A DNA stretch of 64,000 bases from Azolla caroliniana (taxonomy: Eukaryota; Polypodiophyta). Position numbers and translations under genes: made by a program. The stretch covers positions 9,548,001-9,612,000 of the forward strand of contig JBHGNT010000002.1 in NCBI GenBank assembly GCA_043228905.1, given 5' to 3'. Of this stretch, positions 33,148 through 44,012 are shown piece after piece. The notes below the pieces were generated by a model. That model was not told where the DNA came from. It was given only the letters and a program-made list of their open reading frames with translations, and ran no database searches. Position 1 is the first letter of the stretch; the number at the start of each line of letters is the position of its first letter.

Positions 33148-34955
33148 TTCGGATGCCTAGGGTATATGCATGTAGCTAAGGCTTAGAGGTCAAAGCTCGA
33201 TAGTAAGTCGAAACCATGCATATTCATGGGATACTCGGAAGATGAGTTTAGCTATAGGCTATGGGACCTAGTTGACAAGAAGGTAGTGAGGAGTCGGGAC
33301 GTAGTCTTCTTGGAAGACAAGACCATAGAGGACTAGAAGCAACAAAAGTTAGAATCGACTAACCAATCAACCTCCACTACTATCGACTTGAAGCCAAGTG
33401 AACTGACACAGTTAGTTGTTCAGAGATAGCCAGTAAGCACAACCAAATCCAAGTCGGTTGGCTCGGAGAGACTAACCGACTATGAGTCTAAGTCAGCAAA
33501 GCTGTTAAGATCGATCGAGGAATACGAGTTGCAGTTGTCCAACCTTGAGAAGCTAATCGACATATATGAACCTGAGCCAAGAGTAGAGTCGACAGAAACA
33601 TCCGAACTGAATCTGACAATGAGTGGAAGGAGATACCCACTTCGAGAAAGGAGAGCACCGACAACATATGCCAGTCAATACATCCTCATGACTGATGAAG
33701 GTGAGCCAGAGTGTTATGATGAAACCATCGCCGACAAGCATAGAGAGAAATGGGTTCCAACAGAAAAAGGGTGTTAACTTTGACAAAATATTCGCTCCAG
33801 TCGTGAAGATGACATCCATTAGAATTGTTCTGAGCATAGTTGCCAGTATGGACCTAGAGATCAAACACTTGGATGTCAAGACATCGTTCTTGCACGGGGA
33901 GCTGGATGAAGAGATTTACATGCAGCAACCCTAAGGCTTTGAGGAGAAAGGGAAAGAGAACTTGGTGTATCGATGGAAGAAAAGCTTGTATGGGTTGAAA
34001 CAAGCTCCACGCCAATGGTACAAGAAGTTTGAGTCCTTCATGGTGGAACATAGGTTCAAGAAAACACAAGCTAATCATTGTGTGTTCGTCAAAAGGTATG
34101 ACGAAGGTGACTTCTTGATTCTCTTGTTATATGTAGATGACATGTTGATAGTCGGTCAAGATACAAGGAAGATCGGAAGCTTGAAGAAAGCTCTAGGAAA
34201 ATCGTTTGCCATGAAAGATCTTGGACCGGCTAAATAGATCTTACGGATGCACATAGTTCGAGAGAGAACTAAGAAAGTGTTGTGGTTGTCATAAGAGAAA
34301 TACGTGACTAAGATCCTAGAAAGATTCAACATGTCGGAAGCAAAGCCGGTCGGCTCTATGTTACCGACTAACTACAAGTTAAATGCAAAGCAATGCCTGA
34401 GAGGGGAGAAAGAAAAGGTTGAGATGAGGAAAATACCATATGCCTCAGCCGTCGGCAGCTTAATGTATGCTATGGTATGTACGAGACTAGACATAGCATT
34501 TGCTATGGGAATAGTAAGCCGATAATGAGTAATCCAGGACGAGAACATTGGGCAGTAGTGAAATGGATACTCAGGTATTTAAAAGGCACCTCGGCTGTGT
34601 GTCTTTAGTATGGTGTCAAAAAACCCATGCTCGAAGGTTTACTGACTTGGACATGTCGGGGGATGTAGACTCAAGCTTATCCACATCAAAGTACGTGATG
34701 ACGTATGTAGGGGGAGCAGTGTCGTGGCAGTCACGAATGCATAAGTCTGTGGCCTTGTCGACCACAAAGGCAGAGTACATGGCAGCGGTAGAGGCCGGCA
34801 AGGAGCTGATTTGGATGAGAAACTTTCTCGGCGAGTTGGGAATGAAGCAAAAGGACTTCTTGCTTCACTGTGACAGCAAGAGTGCCACGCTCATGAAGAT
34901 CCATACTAACGACAATGGATCTGACATGCTGACAAAGAACCTACCGATGGACTGA
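33148..34955 (+). pseudogene. Element C linker, reverse transcriptase and RNase H (broken)
   Basis: It resumes the element C polyprotein after D: GYMHVAKA, the linker with GRRYPLRERRAPTTY, then RT (NGFQQKKGVNFDKIFAPVVK, RQWYKKFESF, LLYVDDMLIVGQD) and RNase H (STSKYVMTYVGGAVSWQSR, ALSTTKAEYMAAVEAGKE). About 60 residues just before the RT, present in element B, are deleted at about 33765. Several TAG/TGA codons and a frameshift near 34525 make it non-functional. Confidence 0.9.
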
Positions 34956-35018
34956 CTTAGAGTCTGTCAACAGATGACAGGAATAACGAACTCCTCCCCA
35001 CAAGAGTGAAGGGGGAGT

Positions 35019-35308
35019 TGGTTAGGAATATGTCCCTCTAATGGGAGGAGCCGACTCCTCGGAGAGAGCCAACGGTCGAAGACAGGGAGCAGCCGATTGA
35101 TCGGATGAGAGTCGACGGTTGAGGAGTCGACTCGGAAAGAGTTGATCGAGGTTGAAGACACGACCGGCTAGTCCGACCAACCCAATGGTCGATGACCAGG
35201 TCGACTAGTCGGACCGACCCGATAGTCGACGAATGAGTCGGCTGATTAGTAAGACTACTACTATTATTATTGGATAACATGATTGTAAATAACACATTCT
35301 ATGTATTA

Positions 35309-35359
<51 letters not shown>

Positions 35360-35665
35360 TATGTGGTGTAGTGTGAGAGAGAAGAGAAAAGAGTGTGAGG
35401 GAGCGTGAGTGAGTGAGTGGCGCCATAGTTGTGATCAGAACAGAATACGCCAAGAGACCTTCGGGACTATATTACACTCGGTGTAGAGAGTGTTGTACTC
35501 TAATCTCGTTGTTGTATATCCACTGTATAGTGAAGATCCATTCTCCATGGTTTTCATCCGCTTTAGGGTTTCCACATTAAATCTGTGTACACTGTTTTCT
35601 GTGCTTCAGAGTTGTGTATTTCAACATATTCCTTTTATAGTGGTTTGACGATTCGTTTCTCAACA
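35019..35665 (+). repeat. 3' LTR of element C
   Basis: Starts TGGTTAGGAATATGTCCC, with one inserted base relative to the 5' LTR start, and ends TTTCTCAACA. A long GT microsatellite (35314-35358) replaces a short mixed run in the 5' LTR. Confidence 0.9.
35314..35358. repeat. GT microsatellite in the 3' LTR of C
   Basis: About 22 uninterrupted GT units. Confidence 0.97.
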
Positions 35666-35670
35666 ATAAC

Positions 35671-36413
35671 AATGTTGGAAACTCATCTGCTCATAATCGT
35701 ATAGGGGTAGTAAGGTTAGTTCGAAGGGGTGATTTCCCACACCATTGGTCTATTTTCAAGAGTTTGGAAAACACACCCCCCATTGCCATTGATTCATTAT
35801 GTATGTTCTCTAACTCTATGGAGAAATCTAAACACCCTTCCTATTATCAAGGTCATAGTTGGATCAAGGCCATTCATTTAGCGTGTGAAATCTCCTTGTT
35901 GATCATAGATTGATCTCAAGGTTGTTACAATCCATTTGGTGTTAATGAGTTTTAATAAAGAGACATGGTACTATCATCCCTTATCAATGGGAGAACCCAA
36001 AATCTAGATAGTCTTATACAATGAAACACAATGTTTAAGTATAAACCCAATGCATGGGTGGAACCTGTCCACCACTTACTTGGTGGAAGCCTAGGCCATG
36101 TTCTAGATCGTAGACTTTGACCCTCCATAAACGATCTTGAACCGCATCACCCATGTCATATATATTTATATTTATAATGCACACGCGCCGATTGATCAAA
36201 CATTCAGTCACTCCAATATCCATTGACAGGTTAAAAATTGACCCAACAATCTAGTAGGAATCATCGAATGATGAATCATAGTGCATGTCATGATGGATCG
36301 ATGGACGTCGTGTGTCACAATCGATTGAAATGAAATGCGTGGGATGAATGAGTGATAGATGAACGACGGAGGAATGGAGACCCCACAAAGGCTCCTTCCT
36401 GATGAAAGGAAGG

Positions 36414-36416
<3 letters not shown>
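35671..36416. other. Intergenic; open plus-strand frame 35671-35913
   Basis: A plus-strand frame (GDFPHHWSIFKSLENTPPI, GHSWIKAIHLACEIS) runs open to a TGA at 35911-35913. With element C removed it joins in frame to 20356-20425, giving about 105 codons. I do not recognise it and no start codon is obvious. The remainder up to 36416 shows nothing. Confidence 0.35.

Positions 36417-36458
<42 letters not shown>
36417..36458. repeat. TC microsatellite at the 5' border of LINE 1 copy 2
   Basis: About 21 TC units directly abut the first base recognisable as LINE family 1. Confidence 0.95.
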
Positions 36459-36461
<3 letters not shown>

Positions 36462-37050
36462 GTCGACCCTTTAGCCATAGGCATCACACGTAGATCAAAA
36501 GATCAAGCTTTGGCCATCATCTTCTTGAACTTGGAAGTCGGCACTAGATGATCATATATAATGGTTTAGCCAAGTGGCCGGGCTCGAAAGAGCTCACATG
36601 TTTCCCACATGGAGGAGGAGAAAGCACAGTTGACTACCTAATAGGACGCCTTGAAGCTACCCACATGATTAACTCCTTCTGGGTGGCCCCATGAGCTAGA
36701 ATCGTCGACATCTACTATCAGCAGCATGGATGCGGTAGCTATACTTCCTATACTTTGAGCTAAAACGTGACACCTCAATGCCACCAACTCTAGTCAACCA
36801 AACCATCACACCACAATACATTTCACACATGAGCTCTCTGACATCTACTCCCGACATGTTCAAGCCCATCTCTCCTCTCTTGATTCTTCCTTGCCTTTAG
36901 AGAACCTCACTACATAACACACACATCCTTCACTTAGCAGCCATTAGTAGCTTACCATACACGAAACACTCCAATCATAGTAGAATAGGGTCTATGCCAC
37001 AAAATAGGTGGTATGATGAGGATTGTAGAGACTTGTATAGATAACTTAAA

Positions 37051-37668
37051 GTGTCGCGACTTAGTGGTACTATTTCCTCAGTACAAGCTCGCAAAGAGAT
37101 GCACAAGATGACACGTCGCAAAAGCCGAGCTTGGGAAGCATCTCAATATTGGGAACTCTACCACATGCTCATGAGTAGGGACTATGCCCTTACATGGAAG
37201 CGACTACGGGAAATGAGACCACAAACACCCATCGAGGATCCCAACACTTGGCACACATATATAGAGAGACTCTACCATGTCCCGAACCAACCACCCATTC
37301 CAATGCCTTCCACACCTCGACCTACCACGGGGACACTTTTCACGACCTCTAGGGTCACGAAGGTCATAAAAAAATTACAACATAGGAAGTCCATGGATCA
37401 CACAGGATTGCGAGCCGAACACATCATATATGCTCGAGAGTGCCTAGCTCCTTTTCTCACTCTAATCTTCAATCGTGCCCTCATTGATGGTTTCCCACCA
37501 CAATGGACCATGAACACAGCGGCCCCTATACATAAAGGAGGGGACCCAATCGACCCAAATACATATAGGACCATTATGATAGGTCATACACTCACCAAAC
37601 TATATTGTGCAATAATGGAAACAAAGCTCAACGATTATATGGAGACCTTAAAGCCTTCGAGCACCTGA
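37051..37668 (+). pseudogene. LINE 1 copy 2 reverse transcriptase N-part
   Basis: Open 205-codon stretch: EASQYWELYHMLMSRDY, DPNTWHTYIERLYHVPNQ, RKSMDHTGLRAEHIIYAREC, NTAAPIHKGGDPIDPNTYRT. It covers the RT finger region and parallels 3856-3183 of copy 1 closely. It ends at the internal deletion, before the catalytic motif. Confidence 0.85.
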
Positions 37669-37874
37669 GCACACAACGAGGATTGGTAGTGAATCGAACT
37701 AAAATGAAAGCCCTTATCTGCTACACATCGTCTCGAGTTAAGAGTAAGTGTCCCCTATTCCTCTCTCATAAACCAATTGAGGTAAGTTGGATCATATGTA
37801 TATATGGGAGTCACTTTTAGTGCTCGTTCAAGTAAATTCTTGATGACCCAAGCAACCAAAGATAGGCTAACGAG

Positions 37875-38410
37875 TGTTGGGAAACATGTCCCTCCGGATG
37901 GGAAGAGAAGTACTGTATTGGTGAGTATCTCGGCCGAGGCCAATAGGCCAAGGCAAAATCGAAACCCGAAATCATTTCGGAAGACTATAATTGTAAATAG
38001 TCAAAAATGCCTCGTGGGGGCTATACTTGTAAATAGCCAGAAAGTTGCTTTGGTTTATAAGCAACTAGGGCAAACTTTAAGAGTGTAGTGATCATTATTG
38101 AAAAGTTACAACGAGATAGTTGCCTCTGTAGCCGTGAGTAAGAGACTACTAGTGTAACTCTGTAACCGTCTGTCAGACGAAGGAGAACTCGAGGTCGTTG
38201 CCTCTGAGTTCTGTATTTGTACTTCCTCTCTACTATAGTGATATGTTTTTCTCGAGGTTTGCAGACCCCTGTGGTTTTTCCCATTTCGGGTTTTCCACAT
38301 AAAATATCAGTGTCTTTGTGTCTTCACGTTTTTCTTGTCTGTGTACTAGTTCTTGGTTTCTACACACGAATACGAACGTGAAATTGGTTGTGGCTAGTCG
38401 ATTCCTAACA
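37875..38410 (+). mobile_element. Solo LTR of copia family A
   Basis: 536 bp from TGTTGGGAAACATG to GATTCCTAACA, the reverse-complement orientation of element A LTRs. Flanks ACGAG (37870-37874) and ACAAG (38411-38415) are a target duplication with one mismatch. The LINE frame DRLTS|...GYASLSLLE continues across it. Confidence 0.9.
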
Positions 38411-38415
38411 ACAAG

Positions 38416-39228
38416 AGGGTATGCATCCCTCTCACTCTTAGAGAGACAATGCCACCAGACATACTTTCAAGAGCCACAGACTAGGGGATGGCTCTTCCAC
38501 CCATTAGTGACCCCTTCACTCATGTATGCATTAGTAGTATGGGCTCCAAGTCTACCGCCCTTCATGTGGACGCAATTAGAGAGACCTTTGGTGATAATGT
38601 TATCATATCAACTCCGAATCAAATGGAAAGTACCACATGACATTATTAGAGCAGAGTTTAGTCTGCCCCCAATGTTAGTAGAAGCACTCTTCCAATTAGT
38701 AGTTTTTATTCATAGGATACATAGCCAACCACAATATAGGATATCTCATCAAGCTTTTGAGGCATCTCGATCCCCCTATATGAGTCTGGAGAGAGTAGCT
38801 CTTGGTATAACATTATAGTGCATTGGTTACTTGCAAATGGCATAGACATTAATAACCTACCTCCCGTTAAGTACAACCATGGGAATGACCAAACTTTAAT
38901 CTCTCATGAAGACCATAATAAAGTAATACGCCAAGAAATATAACAAATTTATACATGATATAAACGGATCACCCTACGAGAGCCACTCCCATCTAAAATG
39001 TTGTACTATAAGGAACACTTCATGCACTTCTCTAAGCGAGGTTTTATTACACGCCTAAAATATCTAGAAACATTCTTGACAAATGCACTAAGGGTGGCCA
39101 TTGGACAACTTAGGATATCGTCTCACCAACTTGAGATTGAGAATGGTCGTACTAATGGAGTCCCTAGAGAGGAATGGCTATGTAGGTTATGCAAGGAATG
39201 GCTATGTAGGAATGGCTATGTCACATAG
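38416..39228 (+). pseudogene. LINE 1 copy 2 C-terminal region
   Basis: Frames VVWAPSLPPFMWTQLERP (about 38540) and YYKEHFMHFSKRGFIT...QLEIENGRTNGVPREEWLC (38998-39228) match the C-terminal third of copy 1. A stop and a frameshift separate them. The finger is disrupted by a local duplication of GGCTATGTAGG. Confidence 0.8.
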
Positions 39229-39366
39229 AAATAGAGGATGAGTATCACTTTACATGCAAGTGTCCAACTTATGCTGAGATAAGGGCGAAATACCAAGACA
39301 TACTATGACCCGCTCCCACCCTCTCCAAACTATTAGATACTCTGGATATAAAGAGACTAGGTAGGT

Positions 39367-39753
39367 ATGTATATCTTAGAGCTAAAACATAGGGAGAATA
39401 ATTTACAAAGTGTTAACCATAACCCTTTTAGTATTCACCAACATGTAACTAATGTAATTTTTCAGGAACAAGGGGAAACGATGAATGTGGACACTCCTAC
39501 ATCACTCGGCCTCTCTCTTGAGGAAGCAAAAATGCAAAGAACAACCAAACGCCCTCGAATGTCGGGTTTCAAAGCAACTCGACGTGGAGTAGAAACAATA
39601 AAGAAGATAAGGGAACGTGATCTACGCCGCCTAGCAACTATGGTTGCGGTATCTTTTACATTGGGACCACGGGCCATATCCACATTGAAACCCTTTGACC
39701 TCCTGCTTCTTTTCGAGAGACTTGGGATGGAAATGAAACTAGGCCTAGTATAA
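39367..39753 (+). other. 128-codon open frame at the 3' end of LINE 1 copy 2
   Basis: The first 18 residues (MYILELKHRENNLQSVNH) match the end of LINE 1 ORF2. From about 39425 the sequence departs from copy 1 and continues open with ETMNVDTPTSLGLSLEEAK and ERDLRRLATMVAVSFTLG. The second part is not recognised. It could be an alternative LINE 3' end or unrelated DNA joined at the break. Confidence 0.35.
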
Positions 39754-40048
39754 AGTCATTTCCTTATATAGAACATGTTTTTTTTTGCTAGGACTCTTTA
39801 GCATACGTTCTATTCTTTATTTTTATTTATTACTTTCGATGAATGGGTAAATACCACATTTTTATTGTAAACCAATTGGTTTGTGGGCCAATTTTGGTCT
39901 TAGAAGACGTTCATATATCTTTCTTTCTCTTTCTCTCTCTCTATCCATCCTTGCTAGATAAGGAAGCCTCCTCCTTCTCCCAATAAATACCAGAAGAGAA
40001 AGCCAGCCATAGCCATAGAGAAACAAATAAGCAAGCAAGCAAAAGCAA
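39754..40048 (+). promoter_or_regulatory. Promoter and 5' leader of the bS16 gene
   Basis: AT-rich upstream DNA followed by a CT-rich stretch (39920-39953) and an A-rich leader ending AAAAGCAA before ATG 40049. No convincing TATA box at standard distance; CT-rich leaders are common in plant genes for organelle ribosomal proteins. Confidence 0.4.
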
Positions 40049-42135
40049 ATGGAGGCTATGGTACCCATCCCACCGAAGAACCCCCCCATTTCCACTACTA
40101 CTTCTACACACCAAATTATACAGAAGAACAACCTCAGGCAGCCTCCACCTTCTCTTCTCCTCTCAATTCCTGAAGCAAAGAAGAAAGAGAGTGGGCAGAC
40201 ACAAACCTTAGAGCAGAGCTTTGAAGAATCGCTTGAGTTGGAGGCACTCAGCGATATCAGTTATGCAGCGTCCAGGGCAAAGAAGAAGAGGGGCGGTGTT
40301 CGTCTCCGTCTTGCCCGATTCGGACGTAAGAATGCCCCCTTCTATCGCATCCATGCTGCTGACAGCAGATGCCGACGTGACGGAAAATTCTTGGAACGGA
40401 TTGGCTACTACGATCCGAGGCCGGGTATGATGTATTATTACGACCTTTTTTGGTTTCAATACAAGAATTAACCTGTAAACCCCGATTTTCCTGTATGCTG
40501 GTTCGAGGGTTAGGTTTTATCATCTTACTATCTACTTATTGTAAGAGTTGAAAACAGAAACACTCTTTCTCGTTAAACCCTAAACCTAAATACTTGTATG
40601 TATTTTGGATGAACTTTTTCCTTAAACTCTAACCCTACATTTTGTATGTTCTCATATTAGGATTAGGTGTTTATATATCTATACACATAAAATTCTTCAT
40701 CTTGAAGCCCCTACCTCTAATTTTTGTTTGTTTGAATTTTAGGGATAGGGTTTTCATTCATAGGTAACCCAAATTTTTGCAGGTTTAGGGATAGGGTTTT
40801 CATTCATAGATAACCCAAAATTTTGCATTATTTTGTTCTAAGAGTAGTTTTATCCTTAATTTTAAGAGAAGAAATACAATTATTTCTCTTGAAACACGAA
40901 CCTTAATCAAACAATGTGTTTCACGTTTAGGAGTTCTGAGATTATTCATTAATAGCAAGCAGAGTTTTGGTAGATTCAAAATAATAGATGATTTCATTTG
41001 AATCCCGAAAGTTAACAAGTATTTGAATTGTACACCCTAAATTATGTATGTGTCTACGATCAGGTCATTTGGATTGCACATAGAGAGCAGGAGTAAGCTC
41101 ATTTGTGGTAAAAGTGAATGTGGAAAATTCTAAGAGAGAATCAATTAGAGATATGATATGATATGATGCACTTTGTTTCGACAACGCTTACTCTAAATTG
41201 ATGCAAATGCTTAGTATACATCCAGGATTGTACATACTGTAGAGCATGAATAAGTCCTTTGATGGTAGAAATTTCCTAGAGAGAATCGATCCTTGTCCTT
41301 TTCTTTAGGATCTATGTCTGTGTTTTAGGACAGGTGCATTAGGTGTTTAGGTCATACAGAACATGAACAAGTTCATTGGATTAATGGAACTTCTTACCAA
41401 AGATTAAAAAAGTTAAGTCTTCTCTTAAAAAATTCTTTGTGCAACAATTAGTATTACATACTCCTAAGTAATTAGCGTTTATATGATTTTATATGCCAGC
41501 TAAAACGGTAGGTTTTTGAACTCCTTGGATTAACTTGTGCATGTGATATCATGTCATTACAATTAGATTCTTGTGCACATGATATGCTTATGGGTTACTC
41601 TTTCTATAACAGGCAAGGATGGGCAAAAGAGAATTGCACTGAACTTCGAAAGAGCTAAGTGAGTTACATTCCCTTAGATGCAGTTGTGCAATCATTCCAA
41701 TAAATTTTTGGGCTAGTATAAAAAGCACCCCTTGTAAATGACCTAATCTCTGTTGTTGACACTCTCGGTATTTTTCAGAATTATAAACACCAACCCTTAC
41801 TAAAAAAAAACATTGACCTATCAACTGATATATTCCCTTTTATTAATACTTGAAGGGGTACCTTGTAGATCATACAAACTATCATTGAATTTAATGTTTG
41901 CTTTAAAAGCTTAGATCTATATGCGAGTATTTTATGTTCTTGATCTTATGATTTTTCTGGAAGGTATTGGCTTTCTGTTGGAGCACAACCATCTGACACA
42001 GTGAGGCATATTTTCTCTCTCGCCGGACTACTTCCAAAGCCACCTGTCCCTCAGATGTCTACAAAAGGCAACAGTTTGGCTGGTATTCTTGAGGAAGAAG
42101 AAGAGATCGATGCTGAAGAAGAAGATGACCTTTGA
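40049..42135 (+). CDS. RPS16: Nuclear-encoded bS16 ribosomal protein, plastid or mitochondrial
   Basis: Small-subunit ribosomal protein bS16, which binds 16S-type rRNA in organelle ribosomes. Three exons: 40049-40424, 41613-41658 and 41964-42135, all junctions GT/AG and in frame, giving 197 residues. Residues 1-83 form a Ser/Thr/Pro/Gln-rich extension that may hold a transit peptide. The bS16 core runs from about 84 to 167: [63 protein letters not shown]. The tail is acidic ([14 protein letters not shown]). The 46-nt middle exon encodes [17 protein letters not shown] 40049 is the first in frame; a second Met at codon 4 has equal context. The core is open and conserved, so I take it as functional. 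Plastid versus mitochondrial targeting cannot be decided here. Confidence 0.92.
40425..41612 (+). other. Intron 1 of the bS16 gene
   Basis: Starts GTATGA and ends CTATAACAG. Phase 1. It contains AT-rich DNA with repeated TAGGGATAGGGTTTTCATTCATAG-like lines near 40740 and 40790 and no second gene. Confidence 0.85.
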
Positions 42136-43888
42136 ACGGCCCTATGGAGAACCTGAGTTGTTGGTATTATGAAAGAAATGTGGGGTTAATTCTTGGAATG
42201 GAATACATTCATTCATTCATGTTATTTTTTTAGGTTGGGGCCATACATGAATGAATAGTTTTTATGCCTCAATGCAATGTTGCACGGAGAGGTCTAGCCA
42301 TCTTCTTTCCATTGTGGTCGAGAAATCTTTGCAGACAGTTCATGTCTATATGGACTATGCTGTTGTCATCTATTGAGTTTGAAGTACCCAAAGGAAATTG
42401 AATAACATAAATTGTCGTTATCTTTATTTGGATGATGCTATCATGTATTTGTGCTATGTTTAGTAGGTAGACTAAATGTGAATGGAAGCTTAAAAGCATG
42501 CCAAGTTATTTGAGCATGTTTTTGAAATCCAACTTATCAAATGATTTTTGGAATGCACTTTGTTCATGTCTGAATTTTGTCACATATTTATCGGTCAGTG
42601 TTTCTTTGTCTAAAAACCAAATGTCCCAAATGGGAAATATTCCAAGTACTTTCACACATTGTTTCTACGAAGCCAATGAAGACATATGAAGAGACATTTA
42701 GGACGTTGCAAAGCATGTTTTGTGTTATGTAAAGTATAAGCTCTTCTTCCGATACATCGCTGCATTTGGAATGAAGCAAAAGAATAAGCATGTGTTTGTT
42801 TTCATAAGTTCGAGCATGCTATGTGTGTGTTTCAATTAAAGATGTTTGCTTGTGGTTCTTAGAGAATGTTGTCAAAGACACCACCGCAATATTCATCGTG
42901 GTTTATAGAGATTACTACTTTTAAGAAGCACAATCCAGCTTACAACATGTTCTTTTCACCAAACTACATTTACTTCTTGGTTGTTGGAGCTTATGATTCC
43001 ATGTACTTTCGGAGCTTCTCATACTCGAGAATTTGTAAGGAGTCGATTTCCTTCCTCTTTTATGCTCCTTGTTGCTCAGCCCCAATGCCCTCGTTATATG
43101 TCTTGTTGCGAAGAGGAGTGTTGGAATGGTGGTTGGTAAATAATCAAATTGCTCCATGCTCACCCAAATCAAATATCAATATGCGTGTGTGTGTGTTTGA
43201 AATGAATGATGAATGAATGAATGAAAGCATGTATGTATGTATGTATGTACAAACATATCATATGTATTTGCATGTATGTATGTATCCATGTGTGAAAGAA
43301 TAAATGTATGTGTGCATTCATGTTGTTAAAATTGTTGTTCTGTGTGTTAATGGCCACCTTAGTAAAATATAGTGGAAAGGGTTAAGGACTAAACCATTAA
43401 GTTGTATATAAAGATACAATTTGTGATCAAGCATTCCATCATTTGTGGAAGGTTGGTGGGGTCTACTACGTAAATGAAATGGTGGGGGGTCACACACACT
43501 TCTCTTTGCTGCTGTGCTGTGGTTGAAAGCTAGGCACGTTGTTGTGTATGCAAAATGATGGTCCTTACGTTTGATTTCTTCTTTCCCATAATAATTTGGC
43601 CAAAATGATTTCAGCTCTAGACTAGATAGGCGGAAGTGCTCATCTTTCTTTTAGTGAAGCTGCTAATATATACAGTTTTGATGGGAGGAAACACTTCAAA
43701 AAAGAAGTATGTAAAGCTTATCTATATACATAATGCTATATATATGTGTATTGCTACAAATATGTATGCAAAGCATTATGGGCATACGATATAAGATACA
43801 TACATACATACATACATACATTGTCTCTCTGTCTTCATGCTCTTCTGCTTGTCTTCTGCTTCTTCTTGCTTGACTTCACTTCACAACG

Positions 43889-43923
<35 letters not shown>

Positions 43924-44012
43924 CAGAGGCAGGTGCACACGCGGACACACAGATACTCAGATACACAGACACACAGACACAGACACAGAGAAAGAGAGAG
44001 AGAGAGAGGGAA
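42136..44012. other. Intergenic between bS16 and GrpE; several simple repeats
   Basis: No gene is supported. It has GAAT units (43201-43226), GTAT units (43229-43250 and 43271-43288) and CATA units (43796-43820). The GrpE 5' leader has GAAA, GA and CA/GA tracts (43887-44010). A 116-codon frame at 42866 has no recognisable content. Confidence 0.6.

Larger units (their letters stand above)
20426..35665 (+). mobile_element. Ty1/copia element C, old, holding gypsy element D
   Basis: 5' LTR 20426-21081 and 3' LTR 35019-35665, bracketed by a perfect ATAAC duplication (20421-20425 and 35666-35670). The primer-binding site is at 21085-21096 and a purine tract AAGGGGGAG lies just before the 3' LTR. 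The internal region (Gag, protease, part of integrase, then linker, RT, RNase H) is split by element D at 23047-33142. The LTRs differ at many sites, so C is clearly older than B and D. Confidence 0.94.
36459..39753 (+). mobile_element. LINE family 1, copy 2, truncated, with internal deletion
   Basis: Plus-strand copy of the LINE at 1363-5105. It starts at the segment matching NVDPLDIG, downstream of the endonuclease, so it is 5'-truncated. The RT core between METLK and the block QRGLVVNRTKMKAL is deleted (about 37660), which removes the catalytic aspartates. A solo LTR of family A sits at 37875-38410. The C-terminal finger region is damaged by a short duplication near 39180-39225 (LCKEWLCRNGYV). 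Confidence 0.85.

Noticed and set aside
42866-43216. 116-codon plus-strand frame between bS16 and GrpE
   Set aside because: No motif, no splice partner and low-complexity flanks; chance frame in AT-rich DNA.
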